A model generated the notes under the pieces. That model had not been told where the DNA came from. It ran no database searches and saw only the letters and a list, made by a program, of their open reading frames with translations. From Notolepis coatsorum (taxonomy: Eukaryota; Chordata; Actinopteri; Aulopiformes; Paralepididae), in NCBI GenBank assembly GCA_963971535.1, contig CAXASK010000014.1:454635-518634 (forward strand): a DNA stretch of 64,000 nt, written 5' to 3'. The position numbers and the translations under genes were made by a program. Of this stretch, positions 43,413 to 55,136 are shown piece after piece (position 1 is the stretch's first letter; the number at the start of each line of letters is the position of its first letter).

Positions 43413-44035
43413 CAGCTCAATACACACAATTGTTAAGGGGATGCAGACCAGAGAAAGACGTTTGTCTTGTTTCCATCAGGGTCCCCCATTTTCAATTCAT
43501 ATAGACATTTATGACATACACAACATACATGACATTTATGGCATAGGGACATATAGGTATTTAGTACTGATACATTTGTGACATAAACGGTATTCAAATA
43601 TACAGTACTGTTACCCCTAGATCCTGACAGAGTATATATGATGGGGAGGGGACTGTACATTAGGAGGGGGTGGGTGGGTGGGAGAGAAATACATACGGCG
43701 GGGAGGGAATATATACATGCGGTGGGGAGGAGACTGTCTATTAGGAGGTAGTGGGGGTTTTGGGCATTTACGGATTTTGCCTAGTTCCGTGCTGAGGGTT
43801 TTTTCAACCTGCAACTTGTTCTTGTCAGAGACCAGCAGGGCTGAGTCGTCCGCAAACAGGAACAAGTTGCAGTCACAGGCTGACGACATGTCATTTGCAT
43901 AAATTAGGAAGAGTAGCGGTCCTAGTATGCTTCCTTGTGGAACACCACAGCTCACTGTGAGGGGGGGGGGGGGGGGTAGAGTACCGTTTACCTCTACCAT
44001 CTGTTCTCTCCCCTCCAGGTATAGGATTGCATACA
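43413..44035 (-). pseudogene. LINE family A copy with 3' UTR joined to RT core
   Basis: The 3' UTR runs at 43413-43760 and is followed directly by RT sequence VSCGVPQGSILGPLLFLIYA and the catalytic LFLFADDSALL (43790-43950). The ORF2 C-terminus is missing, so there is an internal deletion near 43765. It is cut at about 44035 and joined to ORF1 of the other LINE family. Confidence 0.8.
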
Positions 44036-44484
44036 ATCCATTCAACCCCATAACACACAAAACAAAAACCCCATCCCTAACATCACCATCACCACCCTAT
44101 CCAAACCTAATCTATGAGTCATTCATTGCCTCCTGCGGGCTGACTCTGGCCTTTTTGAACACTCACCACCACCTTCCCTAACTCTCTTACTTGATCACTC
44201 ACAACAACCTTCTTCCCTAACTTCCCTAACTCCCTTGATACTTGCCCCATTGTCAACCCCTTCATACCCATGTCTAGTACTGCTGCTTCAACTACTAACT
44301 TTAACCTCTCTGTCCTACTGCTAACCATCACTATTGTATTCACTACTCTTGTCACAAATGCCACTATCTCCAACTTCTCCCCCCACACCCTCTCTTTCTC
44401 CTCCTGTACTTCCTCTACTGACAAATGCCCTTTTCTAAACCCCTGATCCTCACCTTCCATTCTCCCCTCTCTAACCCCTACTCT
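44036..44484 (-). pseudogene. Fragment of the ORF1 retroposon family
   Basis: Encodes FRKGHLSVEEVQEEKERVWG and RLKLVVEAAVLDMGMKGLTM, matching the end of ORF1 at 40508-42319, with some substitutions and the same downstream region. Flanked on both sides by family A LINE. Confidence 0.85.
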
Positions 44485-46240
44485 GATTATTACTTTATTA
44501 ACAGATTGCAGAATGGGTACAATACAGTACAGCTCAATACACACAATTGTTAAGGGGATGCAGACCAGAGAAAGACTTTCGTCTTGTTTACATCAGGGTC
44601 CCCCATTTTCAATCCATTTTCACTGTAACTGAGAAGCCGTCGGTCTTGCTGAGTTTGTTATTTGAACCGAAGAGAATGGACTCTGTTTTGCCCATGTGTA
44701 ATGATAGTTTGTTGTCGGCAAGCCATATGCAGATTTTGCCTAGTTCTGAGCTGAGGGTTTTTTCAACCTGTAACTTGTTCTTGTCAGAGACCAGCAGGGC
44801 TGAGTCGTCCGCAAAAAGGAACAAGTTGCAGTCACAAGCTGACGACATGTCATTTGCATAAATTAGGAACAGTAGCAGACCTAGTATGCTTCCTTGTGGA
44901 ACACCACAGCTTACTGTGAGGGGGGGGGGGGGTAGGGTACCGTTTACCTCCACCATCTGCTCTCTCCCCTCCAGGTAGGATTGCATCCAGCTCACTGATA
45001 GACTATCAAAACCAATTGCTTTTAGCTTGTCAATCAGAATGGTGTGATTGACAGTGTCGAAGGCCTTTTGTAGGTCCAGCATGACCATGCCGCAGTATTT
45101 GCCCCCGTCCACCTCTTGCTTGATGTGGTCGTTCAAATAGAGAAGGCATGTGTCAGTGGAGTGGGATGTTCTGAATCCAGATTGGAATTCGTAGATTAGA
45201 TTTTTATCCGCGAGGTACTTTTCGACCTGTTCGTATACTATTTTTTCCATGACTTTCGAGATGGATGTAAGGATAGAAACAGGGCGGTAGTTGCCTGGGT
45301 CTAATTTGCTGCCCTTTTTGTGCAGGGGTGTTACTCTCGCAATTTTGAAGTCCTTGGGGACGTGTCCCTGTTTTATGGAGAGGTTTATTATGTGTGTGAT
45401 GACTGGGGTGATGGCGGCTGCTGAGTCTCTGAGGAATTTGGAGGGGATGTTGTCATGGCCAGTGGCCTTGTTCGGTTGGAGGGCGCTCAGTTTTTTGAGT
45501 ACCTCATCTGTATAGTTACCATTTCCAGTTTGAAATCGTCTTTGTGGACGCCTAGGTTCTTGTAGTATGCTACTATGTGTTCTACCCCATACTGCCCTGA
45601 GTGGGAGGGTAGTTTGTTTATCAGTGTTGTGGCTATGTTTGTGAAGAAAGTGTTTAAGTAATTGGCTACATCCAGTTTGTCTGTGATGAGCGTGTTGTCC
45701 GTCTTTATGTTTATGTTTGAGAACCTGATTTTAAGTTTTTTACTGCAGCCTAGTTGATTATTGAGTAATTTAAAAAGTTCATGTGGTTTATTTTTGTTTT
45801 CCTCAGTTTTGTCATTGATGATTTCTTTTTGCAGTTTTTATCATGGAGTTTACGTCATTTCTTAGTCTGTTTCTTTCTAGTTTGAGTTCAGTCACATGGG
45901 CTTGGAGTTCACTGCTTGTGCTTTTGGTAAGCTTTGACTGACTTTTACTTTTACGGTCAGTATTTCAGTGTGCATCCACGGCTCAGCGCAATTTTTTACC
46001 CTGGTGGTTCTTAGGGGGGCCATGTTGTTTAGTATTGTTGAGAATTTGGTTTTGAAGCCAAGCCATGTTTCTTCAACCAGTGTACCATTGAGCTCATCTG
46101 ACCAGTCCAGGCTCTCCAGTTCAAGGTTAAAGGCCTCGCTAGAGTAGGTTTTGAGGTCTCTAGATGTGACTGTTTTGTGACAGCCAGCCTTTTGTTTTAG
46201 CTTTTTGCGGGTACAGAATATCATGGCGTTCTATCGCCAT
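44485..46240 (-). pseudogene. LINE family A with reverse-transcriptase domain
   Basis: The terminal block (44488-44612) is again joined directly to RT sequence. The frame at 44609-45250 reads EKIVYEQVEKYLADKNLIYE, LDLQKAFDTVNHTILIDKLK, VPQGSILGLLLFLIYANDM and the catalytic FLFADDSALLV. Further upstream the frames are broken. 45892-46224 encodes the linker before the RT (ESLDWSDELNGTLVEETW, CAEPWMHTEI). It is 5'-truncated near 46240, so no endonuclease. Group L2/CR1 by motif pattern. Confidence 0.85.
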
Positions 46241-47088
46241 GCTCTAAGACAAACTCTAACCGAAAACCAACTTCGAAAGAGTGCCTAAGCAGCAAAAAAA
46301 AAAAAGAGAGTGACTGATAGTGCCATCTAGTGGTAAGGTAAAAGTACTGTATTACAACACTCTCACTTAATTTTACAATGGCATTCAAGTCCCTTTAAAT
46401 AATATTACAACACTCCCACTTAATTTTACAATGGCATTAAGTGCCTTTAAATAATATTACAGCGCCATGCTCTCCTTCATAAAAAGAAACGTCAAGAGAA
46501 AATATATTTTAAACAGCAAAATAAAAATACTTTTTACAATGCTTTTACTGGAACTCTTTTTCACATTATTTCAGACTTGCTTTGACTAGGCAGCGTTCGG
46601 CGTTCACCTGTCAAGCACAAATAACCACTCTATTTTACATGTGAATTACCAAAGTGCCACTTAACCCTTTCACTGCCACACGACAGAAGGTTAACCCAAA
46701 TTAAACAATTACATTTTTTTTGTATATATATATTGAACAATTAACAATATTCCTGTGAATGCATGAGTACACTGAATGAATACTGAGAGTATTACTGGCA
46801 TAATAGATCATGTAAATAGAATTCTTACAATTTCTGGATTAATAAACCATCCTCTGACAAGCATGTTCTTGAATAATTTGTGTGTTTTTGAAACTCAATG
46901 CCTCTTATCACCTCTGTGGGGGGTGAGTGGGCTAATAATTCACAAATTATATTGTGGTGCAGGTATTCTAGCTAAACAAAACAGTGATAATGACACTTTT
47001 GAATGGTGTGAATTTAGTCATTGTTAGTATAAATAAGAATAATCAATTTTGTAATGTTGGGCAATAAGGCATAACAATAGAGCCTCTT
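46241..47088. other. Unassigned sequence with a half palindrome element
   Basis: AATATTACAACACTCCCACTTAATTTTACAATGGCATT occurs twice around 46350-46460. The half copy TTAACCCTTTCACTGCCACA is at 46663-46682. An open frame near 46776-47027 has no recognisable domain. Confidence 0.4.
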
Positions 47089-47735
47089 GATTGATTGATT
47101 GATTGAAAAGTTTATTAACAGATTGCAGAATGGGTACAGTACAGTACAGCTCAATACATACAATTGTTAAGGGGTTGCAGACCAGAGAAAGACTTTCGTC
47201 TTGTTTACATCAGGGTTCCCCATTTTCAATTCATCATAACATATATGACATACAGATAGACAGTACATCTATACATTTATGACATATCAGATTTGCAAAT
47301 ACAGTACTGTTTGTGATACAAAAGTGTCCAGAAAAAGAGTGTATTTGACGTAGAAACTACATTGGAGGAGGTTGGGTGGGGGCTGTACATTGGAGGTGGG
47401 GGGGACACACACATTGTACACTGTACATTGGAATACTGACAAAGCCATACTTGGTCATTTATTGTACAACTGGGTTAGGACATTTGTAGGGGCCAGTTTC
47501 GAATTGCAGTCTCCCGTAGGTGTTTTTTGAGAGTGTTATTGAAAGTGGGTAGTGATTCACATTCCTTTACAGCTTTGGGTAGGGCGTTCCACATTGATGT
47601 GGCATAATTGCTAAACGTGTTTAGTCCCTTGTTTGAGCCGAATCTGGGTTTTACATGATTTGTGGAGCTCCCTCTGGTGTTGTGATCATGGTATTCACTG
47701 ACCTTTGGGAAGTATTTTGACATGTACAGAGATAC
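47089..47735 (-). pseudogene. LINE family A: ORF2 C-terminus and 3' UTR
   Basis: Minus-strand copy with a TCAA tail (47089-47107), terminal block, 3' UTR, and the C-terminus YFPKVSEYHDHNTRGSSTNH to AIRNWPLQMS in one open frame of 82 codons (47475-47723). 5'-truncated. Confidence 0.88.
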
Positions 47736-48472
47736 ATGAGAGATATTTAGAGAAAGTAGATAGATTTTGGGGGGGAATTGTTAATTCTACTTAAACTTAA
47801 TGCAACATCTATAATAGTAAATATCATTCAGAAAACAATATGTTGGGTAGGAGTGGGGGGGGGGGGGGGGGTTGGGTAGGAGGGGTGGGTGGGGGACACT
47901 GTACAACTGTACAAACAACACTGTACATTGGATTATGAATGAATGTGGACAATATTTATATCCATCAGAGGGGGGAGCTTCGATGGTCATGTAAGTGGCT
48001 ACAGACCGCTGCACTTAAATATAAACATTAGTCTACCTGGAGACTCAATGAGGTAATTGTAGATGTCGCCATAAGACGCGTCTGGCCATTTAGTGGGATC
48101 ATTTTTTCATTATCCTGTTCGGCTGAAAGGACATTGGCCACCGAAGCTCCCCCCTCTGATAGAACAGTCCACATTCATTCGAGCGTCATCTCGCGTCGTC
48201 CAGACTCCATGGGCACTCTGCGCATGTCCATGCGGAATAGGTGCTTTAAAATGGGCTTTTTCTCTGCCGATTTAGTTCTGATCGATTAGTTATGGGTCAC
48301 GCCGTGTTCAGGAGAGCGAGGCGCATAAACGTCTATTCGATCATGTCTCTAGCACCCCCACAGCCGTATCGGCAACCACTTACATCACGGCTCTCGTCCA
48401 CATTCATTCATATGCTCCCCCCGCAATCTCCTCCCCGATTTCAATGTAACGCGGAAGTGTAGTGGTCTTCGT
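47736..48472. mobile_element. Decayed inverted-repeat remnant
   Basis: ATGAATGTGGACAATATTTA with CAGAGGGGGGAGCTTCG (47937-47984) is inverted as CGAAGCTCCCCCCTCTGA (48141-48158) and GTCCACATTCATTC (48166, 48398). This looks like a broken MITE. A G-run is at 47857-47870. No gene. Confidence 0.5.
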
Positions 48473-51400
48473 TAAACACTAAAACTACGATACCCAGAGC
48501 TCATCGCACAAACCGGAAGCGAATATACGTCATCTTTCCTCGCCACGTCCTTTAACTATTCCTCACCGGCAACTTATCCAATTTAAAAGAAAATTAAAAC
48601 ATCTTTTCAAAATCTTTCTTCACATCTAGATTTGTAAATTCCACATAACCTTAGATGTTGTTCTTTAAACATTACGTAGGCCCCTTACCCGCTCGCGAAT
48701 TGAACGCCACCCCATACGTTAGGCTAAAACCAAAGATTTTCGTCCATCAGCCCGTTTTAAACAGCGTAAATACGCCATTTCTCTCCGTTCTTAAAGCAAT
48801 CAACTTATATACGCCAACTCCCGCACACCTTAGCTAGTATCCCTGCGTTTTTAACAACAATCCGACGGTCGCAACATATTTTAAAACGCATAATATTAGC
48901 TAAAATCAAAGATTTTCGTCCATCAGCCCGTTTTAAACAGCGTAAATACGACATTTCTCTCCGTTCTTAAAGCAATCAACATATATACGCCAACTCCCGC
49001 ACACCTTAGCTAGTAGCCCTGCGTTTTTAACAACAATCCGACGGTCGCAACATATTTTAAAACGCATAATATTAGCTAAAACCAAAGATTTTCGTCCATC
49101 AGCCCGTTTTAAACAGCGTAAATACGACATTTCTCTCCGTTTTAAAGCAATCAACTTATATACGCCAACTCCCGCACACCTTAGCTAGTATCCCTCCGTT
49201 TTTAACAACAATCCAAGGTCGCAACATATTTTAAAACACATAATTTGTTGAGCTGGGGACTATAAACAGAACCAGGGTGCATGGAAAGGGCTGTAGCGTA
49301 TTTCTGTATGCCTAGCCCTGCCCCCAGACTTCAGAATGACCCAATCAAATGTGCCCTATCATTGAAATGCAAATACCAGCAGCTACGTCATGTACCACGC
49401 CCCTAGACGTCCGCCCCCAGACGTTGCTACTCATCCCAGCTAGTTCATTCGCAGGTTGCGAATGAACTAGCTGGGTACCCAACTAGCTCATTCGCAAAAT
49501 GATCCTTGCGAATGAACTAGCTGGGTACCCAGCTAGCTAGGTCATCTTTGCGAATGAACTAGCTGGGTACCCAACTAGCTCATTCGCAAAATGATCCTTG
49601 CGAATGAACTAGCTGGGTACCCAGCTAGCTAGGTCATCTTTGCGAATGAACTAGTTGGGTACCCAGCTAGTTCATTCGCAAAATGATCCTTGCGAATGAA
49701 CTAGCTGGGTACCCAGCTAGCTAGGTCATCTTTGCGAATGAACTAGTTGGGTACCCAGCTAGTTCATTCGCAAAATGGTCCTTGCGAATGAGCTAGCTGG
49801 GTACCCAGCTAGCTAATGTGTCAGCTAGCTGGGTACCCAGCTAGCTCATTCGCAAGGACCATTTTGCGAATGAGCTAGCTACTAGCTGAGGCAAAATTGG
49901 GTGTAAAGCCTATGGGACAAAGCCGGCTAGTTAACTAGCTAAGACACGTGCTACCTAGCTAGCTGGGTACCCAGCTAGCTGACACATTTGCAACCTAGGT
50001 AGTGAGCTAGCTCATTCGCAAATTTGTCTTTGCGAATGAGCTAGCTAGGTACCCAGCTAGCTAGGTCATCTTTGCGAATGAGCTAGTTGGGTACCCAACT
50101 AGCTCATTCGCAAAATGATCCTTGCGAATGAACTAGCTGGGTACCCAGCTAGCTAGGTCATCTTTGCGAATGAACTAGTTGGGTACCCAGCTAGTTCATT
50201 CGCAAAATGATCCTTGCGAATGAACTAGCTAGGTACCCAGCTAGTTCATTCGCAAAGACACATTAGCTAGCTGGGTACCCAGCTAGCTAGGTCATCTTTG
50301 CGAATGAGCTAGTTGGGTACCCAGCTAGTTCATTCGCAACCTGCGAATGAACTAGCTGAGATGAGTAGCAACGTCTGGGGGCGGACGTCTAGGGGCGTGG
50401 TACATGACGCAGATGCTGGTATTTGCATTTCAATGACAGGGCACATTTGATTGGGTCATTCTGAAGTCTGGGGGCAGGGCTAGGCATACAGAAATACGCT
50501 ACAGCCCTTTCCGTGCACCCTGGATCTGTTTATAGTCCCCAGCTCAACAAATTATGTGTTTTAAAATATGTTGCGACCTTGGATTGTTGTTAAAAACGGA
50601 GGGATACAAGCTAAGGTGTGGGGGAGTTGGCGTATATAAGTTGATTGCTTTAAGAACGGAGAGAAATGTCGTATTTACGCTGTTTAAAACGGGCTGATGG
50701 ACGAAAATCTTTGGTTTTAGCTAATATTATGTGTTTTAAAATATGTTGCGACCGTCGGATTGTTGTTAAAAACGCAGGGATACTAGCTAAGGTGTGGGGG
50801 AGTTGGCGTATATAAGTTGATTGCTTTAAGAACGGAGAGAAATGTCGTATTTACGCTGTTTAAAACGGGCTGATGGACGAAAATCTTTGGTTTTAGCCTA
50901 ACGTATGGGTGGCGTTCAATTCGCGAGCGGGTAAGGGGCCTACGTAATGTTTAAAGAACAACATCTAAGGTTATGTGGAATTTACAAATCTAGATGTGAA
51001 GAAAGATTTTGAAAAGATGTTTTAATTTTCTTTTAAATTAGATAAGTTGCCGGTGAGGAATAGTTAAAGGACGTGGCGAGGAAAGATGACGTATATTCGC
51101 TTCCGGTTTGCGCGATGAGTTACTGTATAAACGGTTTCCATATTATAGTCCCTTTGCAGGTTGATGTGAACACAACATGCAATACAAAGATAATAAACGT
51201 ACATACTAATTGTGTAGTAGTTAGTTATTATTATTGTATTAATATTCTACAGTATCGGCAGATCGCTGCCATCTCAAATGAATCTTCTGTACATCCCTGC
51301 AACAAGAAAGCCATTGAGAATATAATATATAGTGGGTAATTCTGAAGTCTGGGGGCAGGGCTAGGTAGGCATACAGAAATACGGATACACCGGTTCTGTT

Positions 51401-51840
51401 TATAGTCCCCAGCTAAACAAACTGTGTTTTAAAATATGTTGCGACCGTCGGATTGTTGTTAAAAACGGAGGGATACTAGCTAAGGTGTGGGGGAGTTGGC
51501 GTATATAAGTTGATTGCTTTAAGAACGGAGAGAAATGTCGTATTTACGCTGTTTAAAACGGGCTGATGGACGAAAATCCTTGGTTTTAGCCTAACGTATG
51601 GGGTGGCGTTCAATTCGCGAGCGGGTAAGGGGCCTACGTAATGTTTAAAGAACAACATCTAAGGTTATGTGGAATTTACAAATCTAGATGTGAAGAAAGA
51701 TTTTGAAAATATGTTTTAATTTTCTTTTAAATTAGATAAGTTGCCGGTGAGGAATAGTTAAAGGACGTGGCGAGGAAAGTTGACGTATGTTCGCTTCCGG
51801 TTTGCGCAATGAGCTCTGGGTATCGTAGTTTTAGTGTTTA
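48473..51840. mobile_element. Foldback element III with palindrome array and 178-bp subrepeats
   Basis: The outer end TAAACACTAAAACTACGATA (48473) is mirrored by TATCGTAGTTTTAGTGTTTA (to 51840). The left arm 48473-49436 contains three tandem 178-bp subunits (AACCAAAGATTTTCGTCC at about 48728, 48906 and 49081). The right side has two subunits in 50545-50905 and one in 51440-51600. The core 49437-50360 is palindrome array III, symmetric around GGCAAAATTGGGTGTAAAGC (about 49882). The right arm is duplicated: a first arm ends at 51113, segment P is inserted inverted (51114-51345), then a second arm closes the element. No transposase is visible. The structure matches the definition of a foldback element, with long inverted arms made of subrepeats. 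Confidence 0.85.
49437..50360. repeat. Palindrome array III
   Basis: Ten or more CTAGCTGGGTACCCAGCTAG-type palindromes alternate with TTCATTCGCAAAATGATCC-TTGCGAATGAA hairpins and AGCTAGGTCATCTTTGCGAA links. It is array II read on the other strand, including the unique core. Confidence 0.95.
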
Positions 51841-52510
51841 ATAATAATAACTAACTACTACACAATTAGTATGTACGTTTATTATCTTTGTATTGCATGT
51901 TCTTTGCATGTTGTGTTCACATCAACCTGCAAAGGGACTAGATGGAAACCGTTTATACAGTAACTCATCGCGCAAACCGGAAGCGAACATACGTCACGGC
52001 CGTGGTTCAAGTTTGCAGTTCCTTTCAAATATAGTTGTGTCTCAAGATTCAACGTTACAGTAGTAGAGTAGAGAAATGTTAGAATGTAATAGGACATGTA
52101 TGGCAATCTGTCTGACAAGGATATGCGAGATTTGTTGATAGAAAACGGAGAATTGAAAATGATTTGAGAGAATATACTGTATTAATCCCCAAAGGGGGAA
52201 ATTGATTGCCACCAGACGTATGTAACATAAAACACAAACAAAAAAAATATTATAATAGAATACGGCAAAGTGCTTCCAGACAACACATATGGATTAAATA
52301 AATTAAATAACACAGTATATATATTCTCAATGGCTTTCTTGCAGGGATGTACAGAAGATTCATTTGAGATGGCAGCGATCTGCCGATACTGTAGAATATT
52401 AATACAATAATAATAACTACTACACAATTAGTATGTATGTTTATTATCTTTGTATTGCATGTTCTTTGCATGTTGTGTTCACATCAACCTGCAAAGGGAC
52501 TAGATTTGTA
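51841..52510. repeat. Two further partial copies of segment P
   Basis: 51855-51965 and 52440-52505 carry ATTAGTATGTAYGTTTATTA and GTGTTCACATCAACCTGCAA. 52000-52165 carries the CGGCCGTGGTTCAAG start and the DKDMRDLLIENGELKM-encoding stretch. The junction GTAACTCATCGCGCAAACCGG at about 51960 joins segment P to a foldback end in the same way as the junction at 51114. Confidence 0.7.
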
Positions 52511-52655
52511 TTACTGTATCTCTATCTCTTTGTATTTAAATGTTCTTATAATTTTTTTATGCTTGCTTATGCCTGTATGTTCTACTGTTGTGAAGCACTT
52601 TGAACTGCAACCTCTGTATGAAAAGTGCTATACAAATAAAATTATTATTATCCCA
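52511..52655 (+). mobile_element. LINE 3' tail (L2-type, ATT repeats)
   Basis: GTGAAGCACTTTGAACTGCA, then TATGAAAAGTGCTATACAAA and (ATT)n, the usual end of fish L2-group LINEs. Confidence 0.75.
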
Positions 52656-53290
52656 TCACTGTCAATGGATGTCTTATTCTTTGACTTTGATACAATGGAT
52701 ATGATTTCTGCTTCACTGACATTTCCCAAAAACATAGACTGCAGTACTTTACTATCTCCTCTCCATCCTTCCTGTAATGGTTCATCGTGTTTTTGAATGG
52801 CATCTGCCAGATTTGGCCCCACATTCACAAAAAAATTGTTGAATTCATTAACCACCTCATTCATGTTTTTTATAGTCTTACTATTACTAATGAAATGGCT
52901 AGGCATTTTTATGGACGCTGATTTATTTCCCATTACCTTATTTATTGTTTTTATTTCCGCCTAACAATCTATTGTAATAATCTTTCTTGGCCCATCTCAT
53001 AATGAATACTAACTTATTCTTATACACTTTGTATTTAGTTTCAGCAGCCTTTTTTCTACATTTGATCAAATCTCTATAGTTTGTTTTTCTTTTTACATGC
53101 ATTCTCTAACCACTTTGGTTTTCTATTGTCATTACTTTTTTGTTTATGTTGAACCATTGGGCAGTGCCTATCGTAAAGTGTCCGATAGATATTCAAAAAA
53201 GTATTGTAAGCAGCATTGACGTCTTCTACATAGACCCCCCTTGAAATGTATTAACGAAAATGTGTTATCTAATACTATACATTCACTAAA
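52656..53290 (-). pseudogene. LINE ORF2 fragment (region before the RT)
   Basis: Reads NMNEVVNEFNNFFVNVGPNL and EAEIISIVSKSKNKTSIDSD, typical of the linker between endonuclease and RT in CR1/L2-group LINEs. Upstream frames are broken. Different family from LINE A. Confidence 0.7.
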
Positions 53291-53476
53291 TTGTTACTCC
53301 GTATAATAATTACAATTGGCTTCAATGGAATTAAACACGTCTTTCTGGGTCGATATCGCATTCAAAGTCTTGTATTTTATCGCCACATAAATATTCGTCT
53401 GTTGATTCTGTCATATTTCATGGAATATATATATATTCAACTGCTTTGCATTTCAAGTCACCGTCGACAAACACAG
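53291..53476. other. Unassigned spacer
   Basis: Nothing recognised. Confidence 0.25.
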
Positions 53477-53935
53477 CTGCAGGTAGGATTGCATCCAGCT
53501 CACTCAATCAGAATGGAGTGATTGACAGTGTCGAAGGCCTTTTGTAGGTCCAGCATGACCATGCCGCAGTATTTGCCTGCGTCCACCTCTTGTTTGATGT
53601 GGTCGTTCAAATAGAGCAGGTGAATTGATGATGAATGAATGAAAATGGGGGACCCTGATGTAAACAAGACGAAAGTCTTTCTCTGGTCTGCATCCCCTTA
53701 ACAATTGTATGTATTGAGCTGTACTGTACCCATTCTGCAATCTGTTAATAAACTTTTCAATCAATCAATGTGTCAGTGGAGTGGGATGTTCTGAAGCCAG
53801 ATTGGAATTCGTAGATTAGATTTTTTTCCGCTAGGTACTTTTCGACCTGTTCGTAGACTATTTTTTCCATGACTTTCGAGATGGAGATAAGAATAGAAAC
53901 AGGGCGGTAGTTGCAATGCAACATGACCGAATGAT
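53477..53935 (-). pseudogene. LINE family A RT fragment with a family A tail inserted
   Basis: The RT piece matches 44990-45280 (LQKAFDTVNHSIL region and EKIVYEQVEKYLAEKNLIYE). It is interrupted at 53625-53768 by a plus-oriented family A 3' end with a TCAA tail. The reading resumes at TGTCAGTGGAGTGGGATGTT. Self-insertion of one family into an older member. Confidence 0.85.
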
Positions 53936-54320
53936 TGATTGAAAACTGTATTAACATATTGCAGAATGGGTACAGTACAGTACAGCTCAATACACACAAT
54001 TGTTAAGGGGATGCAGACCAGAGAAAGGCTTTCGTCTTGTTTACATCAGGGTCCCCCATTTTCAATTCATCAGGACATATATGACATACATGACACACAG
54101 ATAGACAGTACTGCTACATCTATACATTTATGACATACCAGATTTACCAGATTTGCAAATACAGTACCGTTTGTGATACAAAAATAGTCCAGAAAAGAGA
54201 GTATATACATTTGACGTAGAAACTGTACATTGGAGGAGGTTGGGTAGGTGGGGTGGGGGGGGGAACTGTACATTGGAGGTGGTTGGGGGGGGGGGGGGGG
54301 GGGGGGGGGGTCACCCCTAC
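53936..54320 (-). mobile_element. LINE family A 3' end and G-run
   Basis: Terminal block 53940-54070, AATCTGGTATGTC-type UTR, then CTGTACATTGGAGG twice and a poly-G run at about 54285-54310. Confidence 0.85.
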
Positions 54321-54880
54321 ATACGATAAAGACTTTTCCGGTCCTGTCTTTTTTGCTACAATGATGACAAAAGTGCTTGCTTTCAAAATAATGTTTATTT
54401 AAGAAACAGGGAAACACATTTGTGTGTATATGCAGGCTATATAATGCATTATTAACAGGTGTTTCAGGTCTAAATGGCTTAGTACTGTTGACATTACACT
54501 GCTTGTAGTTATTAGTAAATCAAATAGCATTAATAATTACAGAAAATTATCACTAAAGTGCTATCTGTTGCAGCTGCACATGCAGCTGCACACTTTTCCA
54601 TAAAAATAGCATATTTGGATAAGTGTGACCATTTCTCAAAAACAGAAAATCATGTATTTTTTTTAAATACAGAAAAGGATCACTAAAGTGCTATCTGTTG
54701 CAGCTGCACTGCACTGTTCTCCATACAAATAGCATATTTGGATAAGTTTGACCATTTCTCAAAAACAGAAAATCATGTATTCTTTTTAAATACAGAAAAG
54801 GATCACCAAGTTACCATTTCTCAAAAAATATAAATAAATACAGAAAATAAGCACTAGTTCACTCAGTGGAAATTTCTAGC
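54321..54880. repeat. Tandemly duplicated 125-bp segment
   Basis: AAGTGCTATCTGTTGCAGCTGCA followed by ATAGCATATTTGGATAAGT and TTTCTCAAAAACAGAAAATC occurs twice (about 54553-54660 and 54676-54785), and its last part a third time. Lies 3' of the hAT C-terminus that follows and probably belongs to that element's end region. Confidence 0.6.
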
Positions 54881-55085
54881 TCAATGCGAGGTCTGCTGCT
54901 GCCGGCTAATAATACGGTCAATACGTGGGGAGATCTTTGACAAGGCAACACGCATGTCATCCTCAAGGCTCAACTTGGCCCTATATTTTGTTTTCAGAGC
55001 CGTCATGGATGAAAAGCCAGCTTCACACAGATATGTGGTGCTGAATGGTATCAACACCTTAACTGCTGCATCATGAGATACCCGA
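54881..55085 (-). pseudogene. hAT transposase C-terminal dimerisation fragment (ZBED5-like)
   Basis: Reads HDAAVKVLIPFSTTYLCEAG, FSSMTALKTKYRAKLSLEDD and MRVALSKISPRIDRIISRQQ, then stop. This is the conserved hAT dimerisation region as in ZBED5-type transposases. Only the last about 70 residues are present. Upstream, the frame runs without a break into the lectin-like exon at 55090-55136 in a different phase. Confidence 0.85.
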
Positions 55086-55089
55086 CTTT

Positions 55090-55136
55090 CCAGTTGGTGT
55101 AGTCCACGACGCTGTTGTCGATCCAGTGCCACTCAC
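55090..55136 (-). pseudogene. C-type lectin domain exon fragment (mannose receptor-like)
   Basis: The acceptor CTTATTTCAG (55137-55146) is followed by GEWHWIDNSVVDYTNWK. G-x-W-x-W-x-D-x-S-x-x-x-Y-T-N-W is the second conserved block of mannose receptor-family lectin domains. The expected continuation after NW is replaced by hAT sequence at about 55085-55090. It probably belongs with the exon at 61350-61553. Confidence 0.6.
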
